A stretch of DNA of 64,000 nucleotides, taken from contig OW388302.1 in assembly GCA_936450465.1 (NCBI GenBank), positions 60,300,328 through 60,364,327 of the forward strand, written 5' to 3'. The notes beneath the pieces were generated by a model that was not told the DNA's origin, searched no databases, and saw nothing but the letters and a program-made list of their open reading frames with translations. This DNA is from Gibbula magus (Eukaryota > Mollusca > Gastropoda > Trochida > Trochidae). The position numbers were made by a program, and so were the translations under genes. This document shows positions 51,301 to 61,471 of the stretch, piece after piece (the first letter of the stretch is position 1; every line of letters begins with the position of its first letter).

Positions 51301-54300
51301 CCTGTAGCAGGTATCAATAGTTGTAAGGAATTGAAGAGTTCACCTGCAGCAGGTAGCAATAGTTGTAAGGAATTGAAGAGTTCACGTGCTGCAGGTATCG
51401 ATAGTTGTAAGGAAGTGAAGAGTTCACCTGCAGCAGGTAGCAATAGTTGTAAGGAATTGAAGAGTTCACCTGCAGCAGGTAGCAATAGTTGTAAGGAATC
51501 GAAGAGTTCACCTGCAGCAGGTAGCAATAGTTGTAAGGAATTGAAGAGTTCACCTGCAGCAGGTATCAATAGTTGTAAGGAATTGAAGAGTTCACCTGCA
51601 GCAGGTAGCAATAGTTGTAAGGAATTGAAGAGTTCACCTGCAGCAGGTAGCAATAGTTGTAAGGAATCGAAGAGTTCACCTGCAGCAGGTAACAATAGTT
51701 GTAAGGAATTGAAGAGTTCACCTGCAGCAGGTAGCAATAGTTGTAAGGAATTGAAGAGTTCACCTGTAGCAGGTAGCAATAGTTGTAAGGAATTGAAGAG
51801 TTCACCTGTAGCAGGTATCAATAGTTGTAAGGAATTGAAGAGTTCACCTTCGGCGGATAGCAATAGTTGTAAGGAATTGAAGAGTTCACCTGCAGCAGGT
51901 AGCAATAGTTGTAAGGAATTGAAGAGTTCACCTGCAGCAGGTAGCAACAGTTGTAAGGAATTGAAGAGTTCACCTGCAGCAGGTAGCAAAAGTTGTAAGG
52001 AATTGAAGAGTTCACCTGCAGCAAGTAGCAATAGTTGAAAGGAATTGAAGAGTTCACCTGTAGCAGGTATCAATAGTTGTAAGGAATTGAAGAGTTCACC
52101 TGTAGCAGGTATCAATAGTTGTAAGGAATTGAAATGTTCACCTGCAGCAGGTAACAATAGTTGTAAGGAATTGAAGAGTTCACCTGTAGCAGGTATCAAT
52201 AGTTGTAAGGAATTGAAGAGTTCACCTGCAGCAGGTAGCAATAGTTGTAAGGAATTGAAGAGTTCACGTGCTGCAGGTATCGATAGTTGTAAGGAATTGA
52301 AGAGTTCACCTGCAGCAGGTAGCAATAGTTGTAAGGAATTGAAGAGTTTACCTGCAGCAGGTAGCAATAGTTGTAAGGAATCGAAGAGTTCACCTGCAGC
52401 AGGTAACAATAGTTGTAAGGAATTGAAGAGTTCACCTGCAGCAGGTAGCAATAGTTGTAAGGAATTGAAGAGTTCACCTGCAGCAGGTAGCAATAGTTGT
52501 AAGGAATTGAAGAGTTCACCTGTAGCAGGTATCAATAGTTGTAAGGAATTGAAATGTTCACCTGCAGCAGGTAGCAATAGTTGTAAGGAATTGAAATGTT
52601 CACCTGCAGCAGGTAGCAATAGTTGTAAGGAATTGAAGAGTTCACCTGTAGCAGGTAGCAATAGTTGTAAGGAATTGAAGAGTTCACCTGTAGCAGGTAT
52701 CAATAGTTGTAAGGAATTGAAGAGTTCATCTTCGGCGGATAGCAATAGTTGTAAGGAATTGAAGAGTTCACCTGCAGCAGGTAGCAATAGTTGTAAGGAA
52801 TTGAAGAGTTCACCTGCAGCAGGTAGCAACAGTTGTAAGGAATTGAAGAGTTCACCTGCAGCAGGTAGCAAAAGTTGTAAGGAATTGAAGAGTTCACCTG
52901 TAGCAGGTATCGATAGTTGTAAGGAATTGAAGTGTTCACCTGTAGCAGGTAGCAATAGTTGTAAGGAATTGAAATGTTCACCTGCAGCAGGTAGCAATAA
53001 TTGTAAGGAATTGAAGAGTTCACCTGCAGCAGGTAGCAATAGTTGTAAGGAATTGAAGTGTTCACCTGCAGCAGGTAGCAATAGTTGTAAGGTATTGAAG
53101 AGTTCACCTGCAGCAGGTAGCAATAGTTGTAAGGTATTGAAGAGTTCACCTGCAGCAGGTAGCAATAGTTGTAAGGAATCGAAGAGTTCACCTGCAGCAG
53201 GTAACAATAGTTGTAAGGAATTGAAGAGTTCACCTGCAGCAGGTAGCAATAGTTGTAAGGAATTGAAGAGTTCACCTGTAGCAGGTAGCAATAGTTGTAA
53301 GGAATTGAAGAGTTCACCTGTAGCAGGTATCAATAGTTGTAAGGAATTGAAGAGTTCACCTTCGGCGGATAGCAATAGTTGTAAGGAATTGAAGAGTTCA
53401 CCTGCAGCAGGTAGCAATAGTTGTAAGGAATTGAAGAGTTCACCTGCAGCAGGTAGCAACAGTTGTAAGGAATTGAAGAGTTCACCTGCAGCAGGTAGCA
53501 AAAGTTGTAAGGAATTGAAGAGTTCACCTGCAGCAAGTAGCAATAGTTGAAAGGAATTGAAGAGTTCACCTGTAGCAGGTATCAATAGTTGTAAGGAATT
53601 GAAGAGTTCACCTGTAGCAGGTATCAATAGTTGTAAGGAATTGAAATGTTCACCTGCAGCAGGTAACAATAGTTGTAAGGAATTGAAGAGTTCACCTGTA
53701 GCAGGTATCAATAGTTGTAAGGAATTGAAGAGTTCACCTGCAGCAGGTAGCAATAGTTGTAAGGAATTGAAGAGTTCACGTGCTGCAGGTATCGATAGTT
53801 GTAAGGAATTGAAGAGTTCACCTGCAGCAGGTAGCAATAGTTGTAAGGAATTGAAGAGTTTACCTGCAGCAGGTAGCAATAGTTGTAAGGAATCGAAGAG
53901 TTCACCTGCAGCAGGTAACAATAGTTGTAAGGAATTGAAGAGTTCACCTGCAGCAGGTAGCAATAGTTGTAAGGAATTGAAGAGTTCACCTGCAGCAGGT
54001 AGCAATAGTTGTAAGGAATTGAAGAGTTCACCTGCAGCAGGTAGCAATAGTTGTAAGGAATTAAAGAGTTCACCTGTAGCAGGTATCAATAGTTGTAAGG
54101 AATTGAAATGTTCACCTGCAGCAGGTAGCAATAGTTGTAAGGAATTGAAATGTTCACCTGCAGCAGGTAGCAATAGTTGTAAGGAATTGAAGAGTTCACC
54201 TGTAGCAGGTAGCAATAGTTGTAAGGAATTGAAGAGTTCACCTGTAGCAGGTATCAATAGTTGTAAGGAATTGAAGAGTTCATCTTCGGCGGATAGCAAT

Positions 54301-55566
54301 AGTTGTAAGGAATTGAAGAGTTCACCTGCAGCAGGTAGCAATAGTTGTAAGGAATTGAAGAGTTCACCTGCAGCAGGTAGCAACAGTTGTAAGGAATTGA
54401 AGAGTTCACCTGCAGCAGGTAGCAAAAGTTGTAAGGAATTGAAGAGTTCACCTGCAGCAAGTAGCAATAGTTGAAAGGAATTGAAGAGTTCACCTGTAGC
54501 AGGTATCAATAGTTGTAAGGAATTGAAGAGTTCACCTGTAGCAGGTATCAATAGTTGTAAGGAATTGAAGAGTTCACCTGCAGCAGGTAGCAATAGTTGT
54601 AAGGAATTGAAGTGTTCACCTGCAGCAGGTAGCAATAGTTGTAAGGAATTGAAGAGTTCACCTGCAGCAGGTAGCAATAGTTGTAAGGTATTGAAGAGTT
54701 CACCTGCAGCAGGTAGCAATAGTTGTAAGGAATTGAAGAGTTCACCTGCAGCAGGTAGCAATAGTTGTAAGGAATTGAAGAGTTCACCTGCAGCAGGTAG
54801 CAATAGTTGTAAGGAATTGAAGAGTTCACCTGTAGCAGGTATCAATAGTTGTAAGGAATTGAAGAGTTCACCTGCAGCAGGTAGCAATAGTTGTAAGGAA
54901 TTGAAGAGTTCACGTGCTGCAGGTATCGATAGTTGTAAGGAAGTGAAGAGTTCACCTGCAGCAGGTAGCAATAGTTGTAAGGAATTGAAGAGTTCACCTG
55001 CAGCAGGTAGCAATAGTTGTAAGGAATCGAAGAGTTCACCTGCAGCAGGTAACAATAGTTGTAAGGAATTGAAGAGTTCACCTGCAGCAGGTAGCAATAG
55101 TTGTAAGGAATTGAAGAGTTCACCTGCAGCAGGTAGCAATAGTTGTAAGGAATTGAAGAGTTCACCTGCAGCAGGTAGCAATAGTTGTAAGGAATCGAAG
55201 AGTTCACCTGCAGCAGGTAACAATAGTTGTAAGGAATTGAAGAGTTCACCTGCAGCAGGTAGCAATAGTTGTAAGGAATTGAAGAGTTCACCTGTAGCAG
55301 GTAGCAATAGTTGTAAGGAATTGAAGAGTTCACCTGTAGCAGGTATCAATAGTTGTAAGGAATTGAAGAGTTCACCTTCGGCGGATAGCAATAGTTGTAA
55401 GGAATTGAAGAGTTCACCTGCAGCAGGTAGCAATAGTTGTAAGGAATTGAAGAGTTCACCTGCAGCAGGTAGCAACAGTTGTAAGGAATTGAAGAGTTCA
55501 CCTGCAGCAGGTAGCAAAAGTTGTAAGGAATTGAAGAGTTCACCTGCAGCAAGTAGCAATAGTTGA
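33304..55566. repeat. complex higher-order repeats marked by a recurrent TGA monomer
   Basis: A variant monomer ending AGCAATAGTTGAAAGG (plus-frame TGA) ends at 33306, 34776, 36666, 37758, 39984, 42000, 43092, 45444, 47040, 48132, 49056, 50946, 52038, 53550, 54474 and 55566. Spacings in monomers are 35, 45, 26, 53, 48, 26, 56, 38, 26, 22, 45, 26, 36, 22 and 26. The 26-mer (1,092 bp) occurs five times, the 22-mer (924 bp) twice and the 45-mer (1,890 bp) twice. The 48-monomer interval looks like 26 plus 22 with the marker monomer lost near 41060 and one monomer gained near 41700. This is a clear record of unequal exchange in whole monomers. Confidence 0.9.
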
Positions 55567-55929
55567 AAGGAATTGAAGAGTTCACCTGTAGCAGGTATCA
55601 ATAGTTGTAAGGAATTGAAGAGTTCACCTGTAGCAGGTATCAATAGTTGTAAGGAATTGAAATGTTCACCTGCAGCAGGTAGCAATAGTTGTAAGGAATT
55701 GAAATGTTCACCTGCAGCAGGTAGCAATAGTTGTAAGGAATTGAAGAGTTCACCTGTAGCAGGTATCAATAGTTGTAAGGAATTGAAGAGTTCACCTGTA
55801 GCAGGTATCAATAGTTGTAAGGAATTGAAGAGTTCACCTGTAGCAGGTATCAATAGTTGTAAGGAATTGAAGAGTTCACCTGTAGCAGGTATCAATAGTT
55901 GTAAGGAATTGAAGAGTTCACCTGCAGCA

Positions 55930-56900
55930 GGTAGCAATAGTTGTAAGGAATTGAAATGTTCACCTGCAGCAGGTAGCAATAGTTGTAAGGAATTGAAGAG
56001 TTCACCTGTAGCAGGTAGCAATAGTTGTAAGGAATTGAAATGTTCACATGCAGCAGGTGTCAATAGTTGTAAGGAATTGAAATGTTCACCTGCAGCAGGT
56101 AGCAATAAGTGTAAGGAATTGAAGAGTTCACCTGTAGCAGGTATCAATAGTTGTAAGGAATTGAAGAGTTCACCTGCAGCAGGTAGCAATAGTTGTAGGG
56201 AATTGAAGAGTTCACCTGTAGCAGGTATCAATAGTTGTAAGGAATTGAAGAGTTCACCTGCAGCAGGTAGCAATAGTTGTAAGGAATTGAAGAGTTCACC
56301 TGCAGCAGGTAGCAATAGTTGTAAGGAATTGAAGAGTTCACCTGCAGCAGGTAGCAATAGTTGTAAGGAATTGAAGAGTTCACCTGCAGCAGGTAGCAAT
56401 AGTTGTAAGGAATTGAAGAGTTCACCTGTAGCAGGTATCAATAGTTGTAAGGAATTGAAGAGTTCACCTGTAGCAGGTATCAATAGTTGTAAGGAATTGA
56501 AGAGTTCACCTGTAGCAGGTATCAATAGTTGTAAGGAATTGAAGAGTTCACCTGCAGCAGTAGCACTAGTTGTAAGGAATTGAAATGTTCACCTGCAGCA
56601 GGTAGCAATAGTTGTAAGGAATTGAAGAGTTCACCTGTAGCAGGTAGCAATAGTTGTAAGGAATTGAAATGTTCACATGCAGCAGGTGTCAATAGTTGTA
56701 AGGAATTGAAATGTTCACCTGCAGCAGGTAGCAATAAGTGTAAGGAATTGAAGAGTTCACCTGTAGCAGGTATCAATAGTTGTAAGGAATTGAAGAGTTC
56801 ACCTGCAGCAGGTAGCAATAGTTGTAGGGAATTGAAGAGTTCACCTGTAGCAGGTATCAATAGTTGTAAGGAATTGAAGAGTTCACCTGCAGCAGGTAGC
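55930..56900. repeat. 15-monomer duplication carrying the array's single 1-nt deletion
   Basis: The rare word GGTGTCAATAG occurs at 56056 and 56685, 629 bp apart, which is 15 monomers minus one base. The missing base is in GCAGCAGTAGC near 56559, which shifts all open frames for the rest of the array. Confidence 0.85.
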
Positions 56901-56999
56901 AATAGTTGTAAGGAATTGAAGAGTTCACCTGCAGCAGGTAGCAATAGTTGTAAGGAATTGAAGTTTTCACCTGCAGCAGGTAGCAATAAGTGTAAGGAA

Positions 57000-58765
57000 T
57001 TGAAGTGTTCACCTGCTGCAGGTAGCAATAGTTGTAAGGAATTGAAGAGTTCACCTGCAGCAGGTAGCAATAGTTGTAAGGAATTGAAGAGTTCACCTGC
57101 AGCAGGTAGCAATAGTTGTAAGGAATTGAAGAGTTCACCTGTAGCAGGTAGCAATAGTTGTAAGGAATTGAAGAGTTCACCTGCAGCAGGTAGCAATAGT
57201 TGTAAGGAATTGAAATGTTCACCTGTAGCAGGTAGCAGTAGTTGTAAGGAATTGAAGAGTTCACATGCAGCAGGTAGCAATAGTTGTAAGGAATTGAAGA
57301 GTTCATCTGCAGCAGGTAGCAATAGTTGTAAGGAATTGAAGAGTTCACCTGCAGCAGGTAGCAATAGTTGTACGGAATTGAAGAATTCACGTGCAGCAGG
57401 TAGCAATAGTTGTAAGGAATTGAAGTGTTCACCTGCAGCAGGTAGCAATAAGTGTAAGGAATTGCAGAGTTCACCTGCAGCAGGTAGCAATAGTTGTAAG
57501 GAATTGAAGAGTTCACCTGCTGCAGGTATCGATAGTTGTAAGGAATTGAAGAGTTCACCTGTAGCAAGTAGCAATATTTGTAAGGAATTGAAGAGTTCAC
57601 CTGCAGCAGGTAGCAATAGTTGTAAGGAATTGAAGAGTTCACGTGCAGCAGGTAGCAATAGTTGTAAGGAATTGAAGAGTTCACCTGCAGCAAGTAGCAA
57701 TAGTTGTAAGGAATTGAAGAGTTCACCTGCAGCAGGTAGCAATAGTTGTACGGAATTGAAGAATTCACCTGCAGCAGGTAGCAGTAGTTGTAAGGAATTG
57801 AAGAGTTCACCTGTAGCAGGTAGCAATAAGTGTAAGGAATTGAAGAGTTCACCTGTAGCAGGTAGCAATAAGTGTAAGGAATTGAAGTGTTCACCTGCTG
57901 CAGGTAGCAATAGTTGTAAGGAATTGAAGAGTTCACCTGCAGCAGGTAGCAATAGTTGTAAGGAATTGAAGAGTTCACCTGCAGCAGGTAGCAATAGTTG
58001 TAAGGAATTGAAGAGTTCACCTGTAGCAGGTAGCAATAGTTGTAAGGAATTGAAGAGTTCACCTGCAGCAGGTAGCAATAGTTGTAAGGAATTGAAATGT
58101 TCACCTGTAGCAGGTAGCAGTAGTTGTAAGGAATTGAAGAGTTCACATGCAGCAGGTAGCAATAGTTGTAAGGAATTGAATAGTTCATCTGCAGCAGGTA
58201 GCAATAGTTGTAAGGAATTGAAGAGTTCACCTGCAGCAGGTAGCAATAGTTGTACGGAATTGAAGAATTCACGTGCAGCAGGTAGCAATAGTTGTAAGGA
58301 ATTGAAGTGTTCACCTGCAGCAGGTAGCAATAAGTGTAAGGAATTGCAGAGTTCACCTGCAGCAGGTAGCAATAGTTGTAAGGAATTGAAGAGTTCACCT
58401 GCTGCAGGTATCGATAGTTGTAAGGAATTGAAGAGTTCACCTGTAGCAAGTAGCAATATTTGTAAGGAATTGAAGAGTTCACCTGCAGCAGGTAGCAATA
58501 GTTGTAAGGAATTGAAGAGTTCACGTGCAGCAGGTAGCAATAGTTGTAAGGAATTGAAGAGTTCACCTGCAGCAAGTAGCAATAGTTGTAAGGAATTGAA
58601 GAGTTCACCTGCAGCAGGTAGCAATAGTTGTACGGAATTGAAGAATTCACCTGCAGCAGGTAGCAGTAGTTGTAAGGAATTGAAGAGTTCACCTGTAGCA
58701 GGTAGCAATAAGTGTAAGGAATTGAAGAGTTCACCTGTAGCAGGTAGCAATAAGTGTAAGGAATT
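57000..58765. repeat. 21-monomer (882-bp) tandem duplication at the right edge
   Basis: GAATTCACGTGCAGC occurs at 57383 and 58265, 882 bp apart. The intervening series of variants (AGCAATAAGTG, AGCAGTAG, AGCAATATTTG) repeats in order. The edge is more diverged from consensus than the core. Confidence 0.85.
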
Positions 58766-58923
58766 GAAGAATTCACCTGCAGCAGGTAGCAGTAGTTGTA
58801 AGGAATTGAAGAGTTCACCTGTAGCAGGTAGCAATAAGTGTAAGGAATTGAAGAGTTCACCTGTAGCAGGTAGCAATAAGTGTAAGGAATTGCAGAGTTC
58901 ACCTGCAGCAGGTAGCAATAGTT

Positions 58924-59166
58924 TCCAAACCTTCTGCCTTTGTTTGCTCCAGGATAAATTAGATTGTTTCATCATATATAAATTACAGACTTAATTAATG
59001 ATGATCATATCTTTATCTTGTTCGGTATAACTACATTAACTCATCTGGAAATGAGTGAGCCATATAATGTCTCACCTTTCCCTGTTAAAATTTAAAATCA
59101 GAAACTAATCAGAAACTAGCGGGTGATATTTTAATGTATGTATGTATGTCTGTGTGTATGTTTCAG
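58924..59166. other. intron tail after the satellite
   Basis: Only 243 bp of unique AT-rich sequence separates the array from the next exon. It ends with a TG-rich tract (about 59134-59160) and the acceptor TGTATGTTTCAG. Confidence 0.7.
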
Positions 59167-59254
59167 AGAGAAATTTCAAGACTTTTGATACAACTGAATT
59201 GTCTGCAGCAAATATTTAACAGTAAATATGAAGCAATACATGCGCAAATCAAAG
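59167..59254 (+). CDS. internal exon, helical segment of the ankyrin-repeat protein
   Basis: The acceptor TGTTTCAG ends at 59166 and the donor AAAG then GTGAGA starts at 59255. Of three frames only phase 0 is open over all 88 nt. It begins REISRLLIQLNCLQQIFNSK and ends EAIHAQIK with one base left over. The peptide is amphipathic and rich in I, L, Q and N, consistent with an alpha-helix or short coiled coil. No named domain is recognised. It leaves in phase 1 and the next exon at 61138 enters in phase 1, so the split codon is Glu. Good signals at both ends plus a unique open frame make this a convincing exon. Confidence 0.75.
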
Positions 59255-59383
59255 GTGAGATAATACAATTTTATTATTGGAACTTGAAAATAACATGTTG
59301 AAGCTTGATGTTTCATCTATACCTGCAAATGATTTCTCAATGCATGATATAATTCAGTTTGTTCGTTACATAGAAATGAGCTT

Positions 59384-59426
59384 TGTCCATCCGTCCGCCC
59401 GTCCGCCCGTCCGCCTGTCCGTCCAG
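59384..59426. repeat. CCGTCCGC microsatellite
   Basis: TCCATCCGTCCGCCCGTCCG continues with period 4/8 variants to about 59426. Tracts like this are common in marine invertebrate introns and often abut dispersed repeats. Confidence 0.85.
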
Positions 59427-59434
59427 GCTTTCGT

Positions 59435-59740
59435 TTCCGGACCAGAACTCGAAAGTAGCTCAATGCAACTAGGTATTTGGAACAATCATTATGTGTAGTC
59501 GTGTCTTTAGGGTTTATTACTTCTTTGGAATTTCATTTTTAGCCGTTTCCATGAAAACAATGTTTTTGTTGTTGCTTGTTTCGGTGGAAATACAACTGAG
59601 AATTTTTTTTTTGGACCAGAACTAACAAATTATGAGGGATGGCTCAATCACATGTTTAGATGTGCTTGTGTTTTCTTTCAACATCTTTGAATTTCATTTT
59701 AGCTCTTTCCTTTGGAATACAATTTTTAATTGTGCCTGCC
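59435..59740. repeat. diverged duplicated segment, probable dispersed repeat
   Basis: GGACCAGAACT at 59439 recurs at 59613. Both copies are followed by a GCTCAAT word and, further on, by GAATTTCATTTT(T)AGC (near 59529 and 59688). The two roughly 150-bp copies are much diverged. The family was not identified. Confidence 0.5.
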
Positions 59741-61137
59741 TTTACAAAGCACTAATGTGGTCGTAAGTCACCAAGGTTCCCCTAGTGCAATGTTAAAGAA
59801 TTGGGGTAAAGGTTAACCTTGTTTATGATTGTTTTTACCAAATTTTACACAAACAATGTGATTGCTTAATGGTTAATAACGAAAAGCTTCAAAATCACTG
59901 TCAGATATTCACCACTTGGTGGTCGACTGTGTCTTACACGCAGTTGGATTTCACGCTATGATGGAATATTCAAAATAAACTTTCGACCAATCATGCTTGG
60001 CCTCTTCATACTTTGGAAAAAGCATATGACCAACGAACACGGCTGTAACAAATTTGTAACCACGTGACCATGTGGGTTATCCGAAATAATTATCCCCTTT
60101 TACTGCGAAAAGAGATTTTGTCTAAACATCTAAAATAGAAACGACCGTTGTGTTATTCTGAGTCTGAATGTTAGTAAACATAAGATTTTTCAATTCAAAG
60201 CCATTTTACACCTCCATGAGCAGACATGTACCAATTCAAGTGCATAATTTCGCACTGCAGTTTCGGAAAATCCAAGAAACTTTACAAGCTAATGTTATAC
60301 GCGCGGAGCAAGCATATACTAAACGATAATAGTGGTTGTCAATCAACACACCAATCTTCCACTCAGTTATCAATATTTTCAATGCCAATCAGACTTGCAT
60401 AATGGTAGGCCTACTCAATGTACTGTTATTGAATTAATGATAGTGAAGCTTGTACATGTATAAGCACATATTGAATAGAACCATATTTATGTCCAAACTG
60501 ATAGCACCAAGCATCAGGATACCGGGTCATTATCCTTGAATTAAAAAAGGTCCATATGCCTTCCTTCCACAGATAAACAGAATATGCTTCATAATCAATC
60601 GAATTGGTACACTTTAATTTGCAAATGTTTAACAAATGGTTGACTGCGTGTTTCAGGGAAAATAGGTCTACATATTCTTATTGCTGGAATCTAACAATGA
60701 CACAACTGTCAACAAAGTTTTGATCAAATTCATAATATAGGCCTACTTCAAAATTGGAGCAAAAGCACCCGGGACTTGCGCTTTAAAATAAATCGGGGAA
60801 GTTGAATGTTCACTTTCATTTTCAAATGATAGATTATATATAATTTTATTTTATTTATGAATAAATAATGTATGTAAATTGAAAAGCATATACACAACTT
60901 AAATGATCGAGGTAACATTCTTTTATTTGCGACTTTTGAATTGAATAACTAATTGTGTGATTAGTAATCAAAGCTTTTATCCCCCAAAATGACCATAATG
61001 CAGGCTTCATTTTGCTATATGTACATATGACATACATATCCTTTTTATAATATATTTTAGCCTTAACAAGATGCCTCCAACCATGCCTTTTTAAAGGCTT
61101 TTCTTGTTTTCACCACATACTTCCTTATTTCCTACAG

Positions 61138-61178
61138 AATACAGTGCGCTAATCAAGGCCCTGGGACCCAGTAACAAG
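61138..61178 (+). CDS. internal exon, 41 nt
   Basis: The acceptor TTATTTCCTACAG ends at 61137 and the donor AACAAG then GTGAGA starts at 61179. Entered in phase 1 (codon completed by the last G of the previous exon) it reads EYSALIKALGPSNK and leaves in phase 0. The helical start appears to continue the preceding helical exon, and GPSN then breaks it. The exon is very short, but both splice signals are strong and the phase matches on each side. Confidence 0.7.
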
Positions 61179-61413
61179 GTGAGAGGAAGGGCCGAACTTT
61201 TAAATTATCTTCAAAATATTTAATAGTTTATGCTGAAAACGTTACAGAGTTCCCCCTGAAGTAAATAAGTAAACTGAACCAGATTTGATTTAAGTATATA
61301 TCATATCATCAATAAAATAATATTTTGAAACTTCTTAGTACGTTTGATTTCTGGAATAGATGCATACAGTTACAAAATATATTAATTTAAGCGAAATGAG
61401 TTCACTCTTTTAG
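61179..61413. other. short intron, 235 bp
   Basis: AT-rich, with GTGAGA at its start and TTCACTCTTTTAG at its end. It has no repeats, unlike the introns on both sides. Confidence 0.7.
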
Positions 61414-61471
61414 GAAGGCATCACACGTCAGCAGCTGTGCTTCCCGAACTGGAACTCTTCAGTAGACAGTG
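61414..61471 (+). CDS. internal exon ending at the minisatellite
   Basis: The acceptor CACTCTTTTAG ends at 61413 and the donor AGTG then GTAAGT starts at 61472. Read in phase 0 it gives EGITRQQLCFPNWNSSVDS with one base left (phase 1), matching the terminal exon. The 58-nt exon has no recognised domain and likely links the helical part to the ankyrin repeats. Its last bases, AGTG followed by GTAAGTGG, are identical to a unit of the adjoining minisatellite. Confidence 0.75.

Larger units (their letters stand above)
8162..58923. repeat. 42-bp satellite array, 1,208 full monomers
   Basis: Each monomer begins TGTAAGGAATTGAAG, has the near-palindrome ACCTGCAGCAGGT in the middle and ends AGCAATAGT. 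From 8191 to 58922 there are 50,732 bp. Adding back two visible deletions (3 nt near 23836 and 1 nt near 56559) gives 50,736, exactly 1,208 times 42. The unit is 14 codons and open in three frames. On plus it reads KELKSSPAAGSNSC, and on minus LQLLLPAAGELFNS or YNYCYLLQVNSSIP. The consensus has no CpG and is about 43% GC, richer than its flanks. Recurrent variants include GTATCAAT, GTATCGAT, TCACGTGC, TTCGGCGGA and AATGTTC. Higher-order repeats are present throughout. It occupies almost the whole intron of the probable ankyrin gene. Long-read assembly may have misjudged the copy number. Confidence 0.97.
59255..61137. other. intron with dispersed-repeat fragments
   Basis: A 1,883-bp intron, mostly AT-rich unique sequence. 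It contains a CCGTCCGC-type microsatellite (59384-59426) and a diverged duplicated segment, listed separately. No other gene or RNA was recognised. Confidence 0.65.

Noticed and set aside
8051..58902. Dozens of minus-strand YNYCYLLQVNSSIP frames as genes
   Set aside because: They are the third open frame of the same 42-bp unit and stop wherever the GTATCAAT variant occurs.
8191..58922. CAGGTAG in each monomer as a Zelda/TAGteam-type element
   Set aside because: That factor is characterised in insects, and nothing else here points to an insect. The word also follows automatically from the palindromic core.
1..58923. CRISPR-like array
   Set aside because: Units are directly head to tail with no unique spacers, in a eukaryotic context.
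2083..58923. Common origin of the 84-bp and 42-bp units (84 = 2 x 42)
   Set aside because: No sequence similarity was found between them; the length relation appears to be coincidence.
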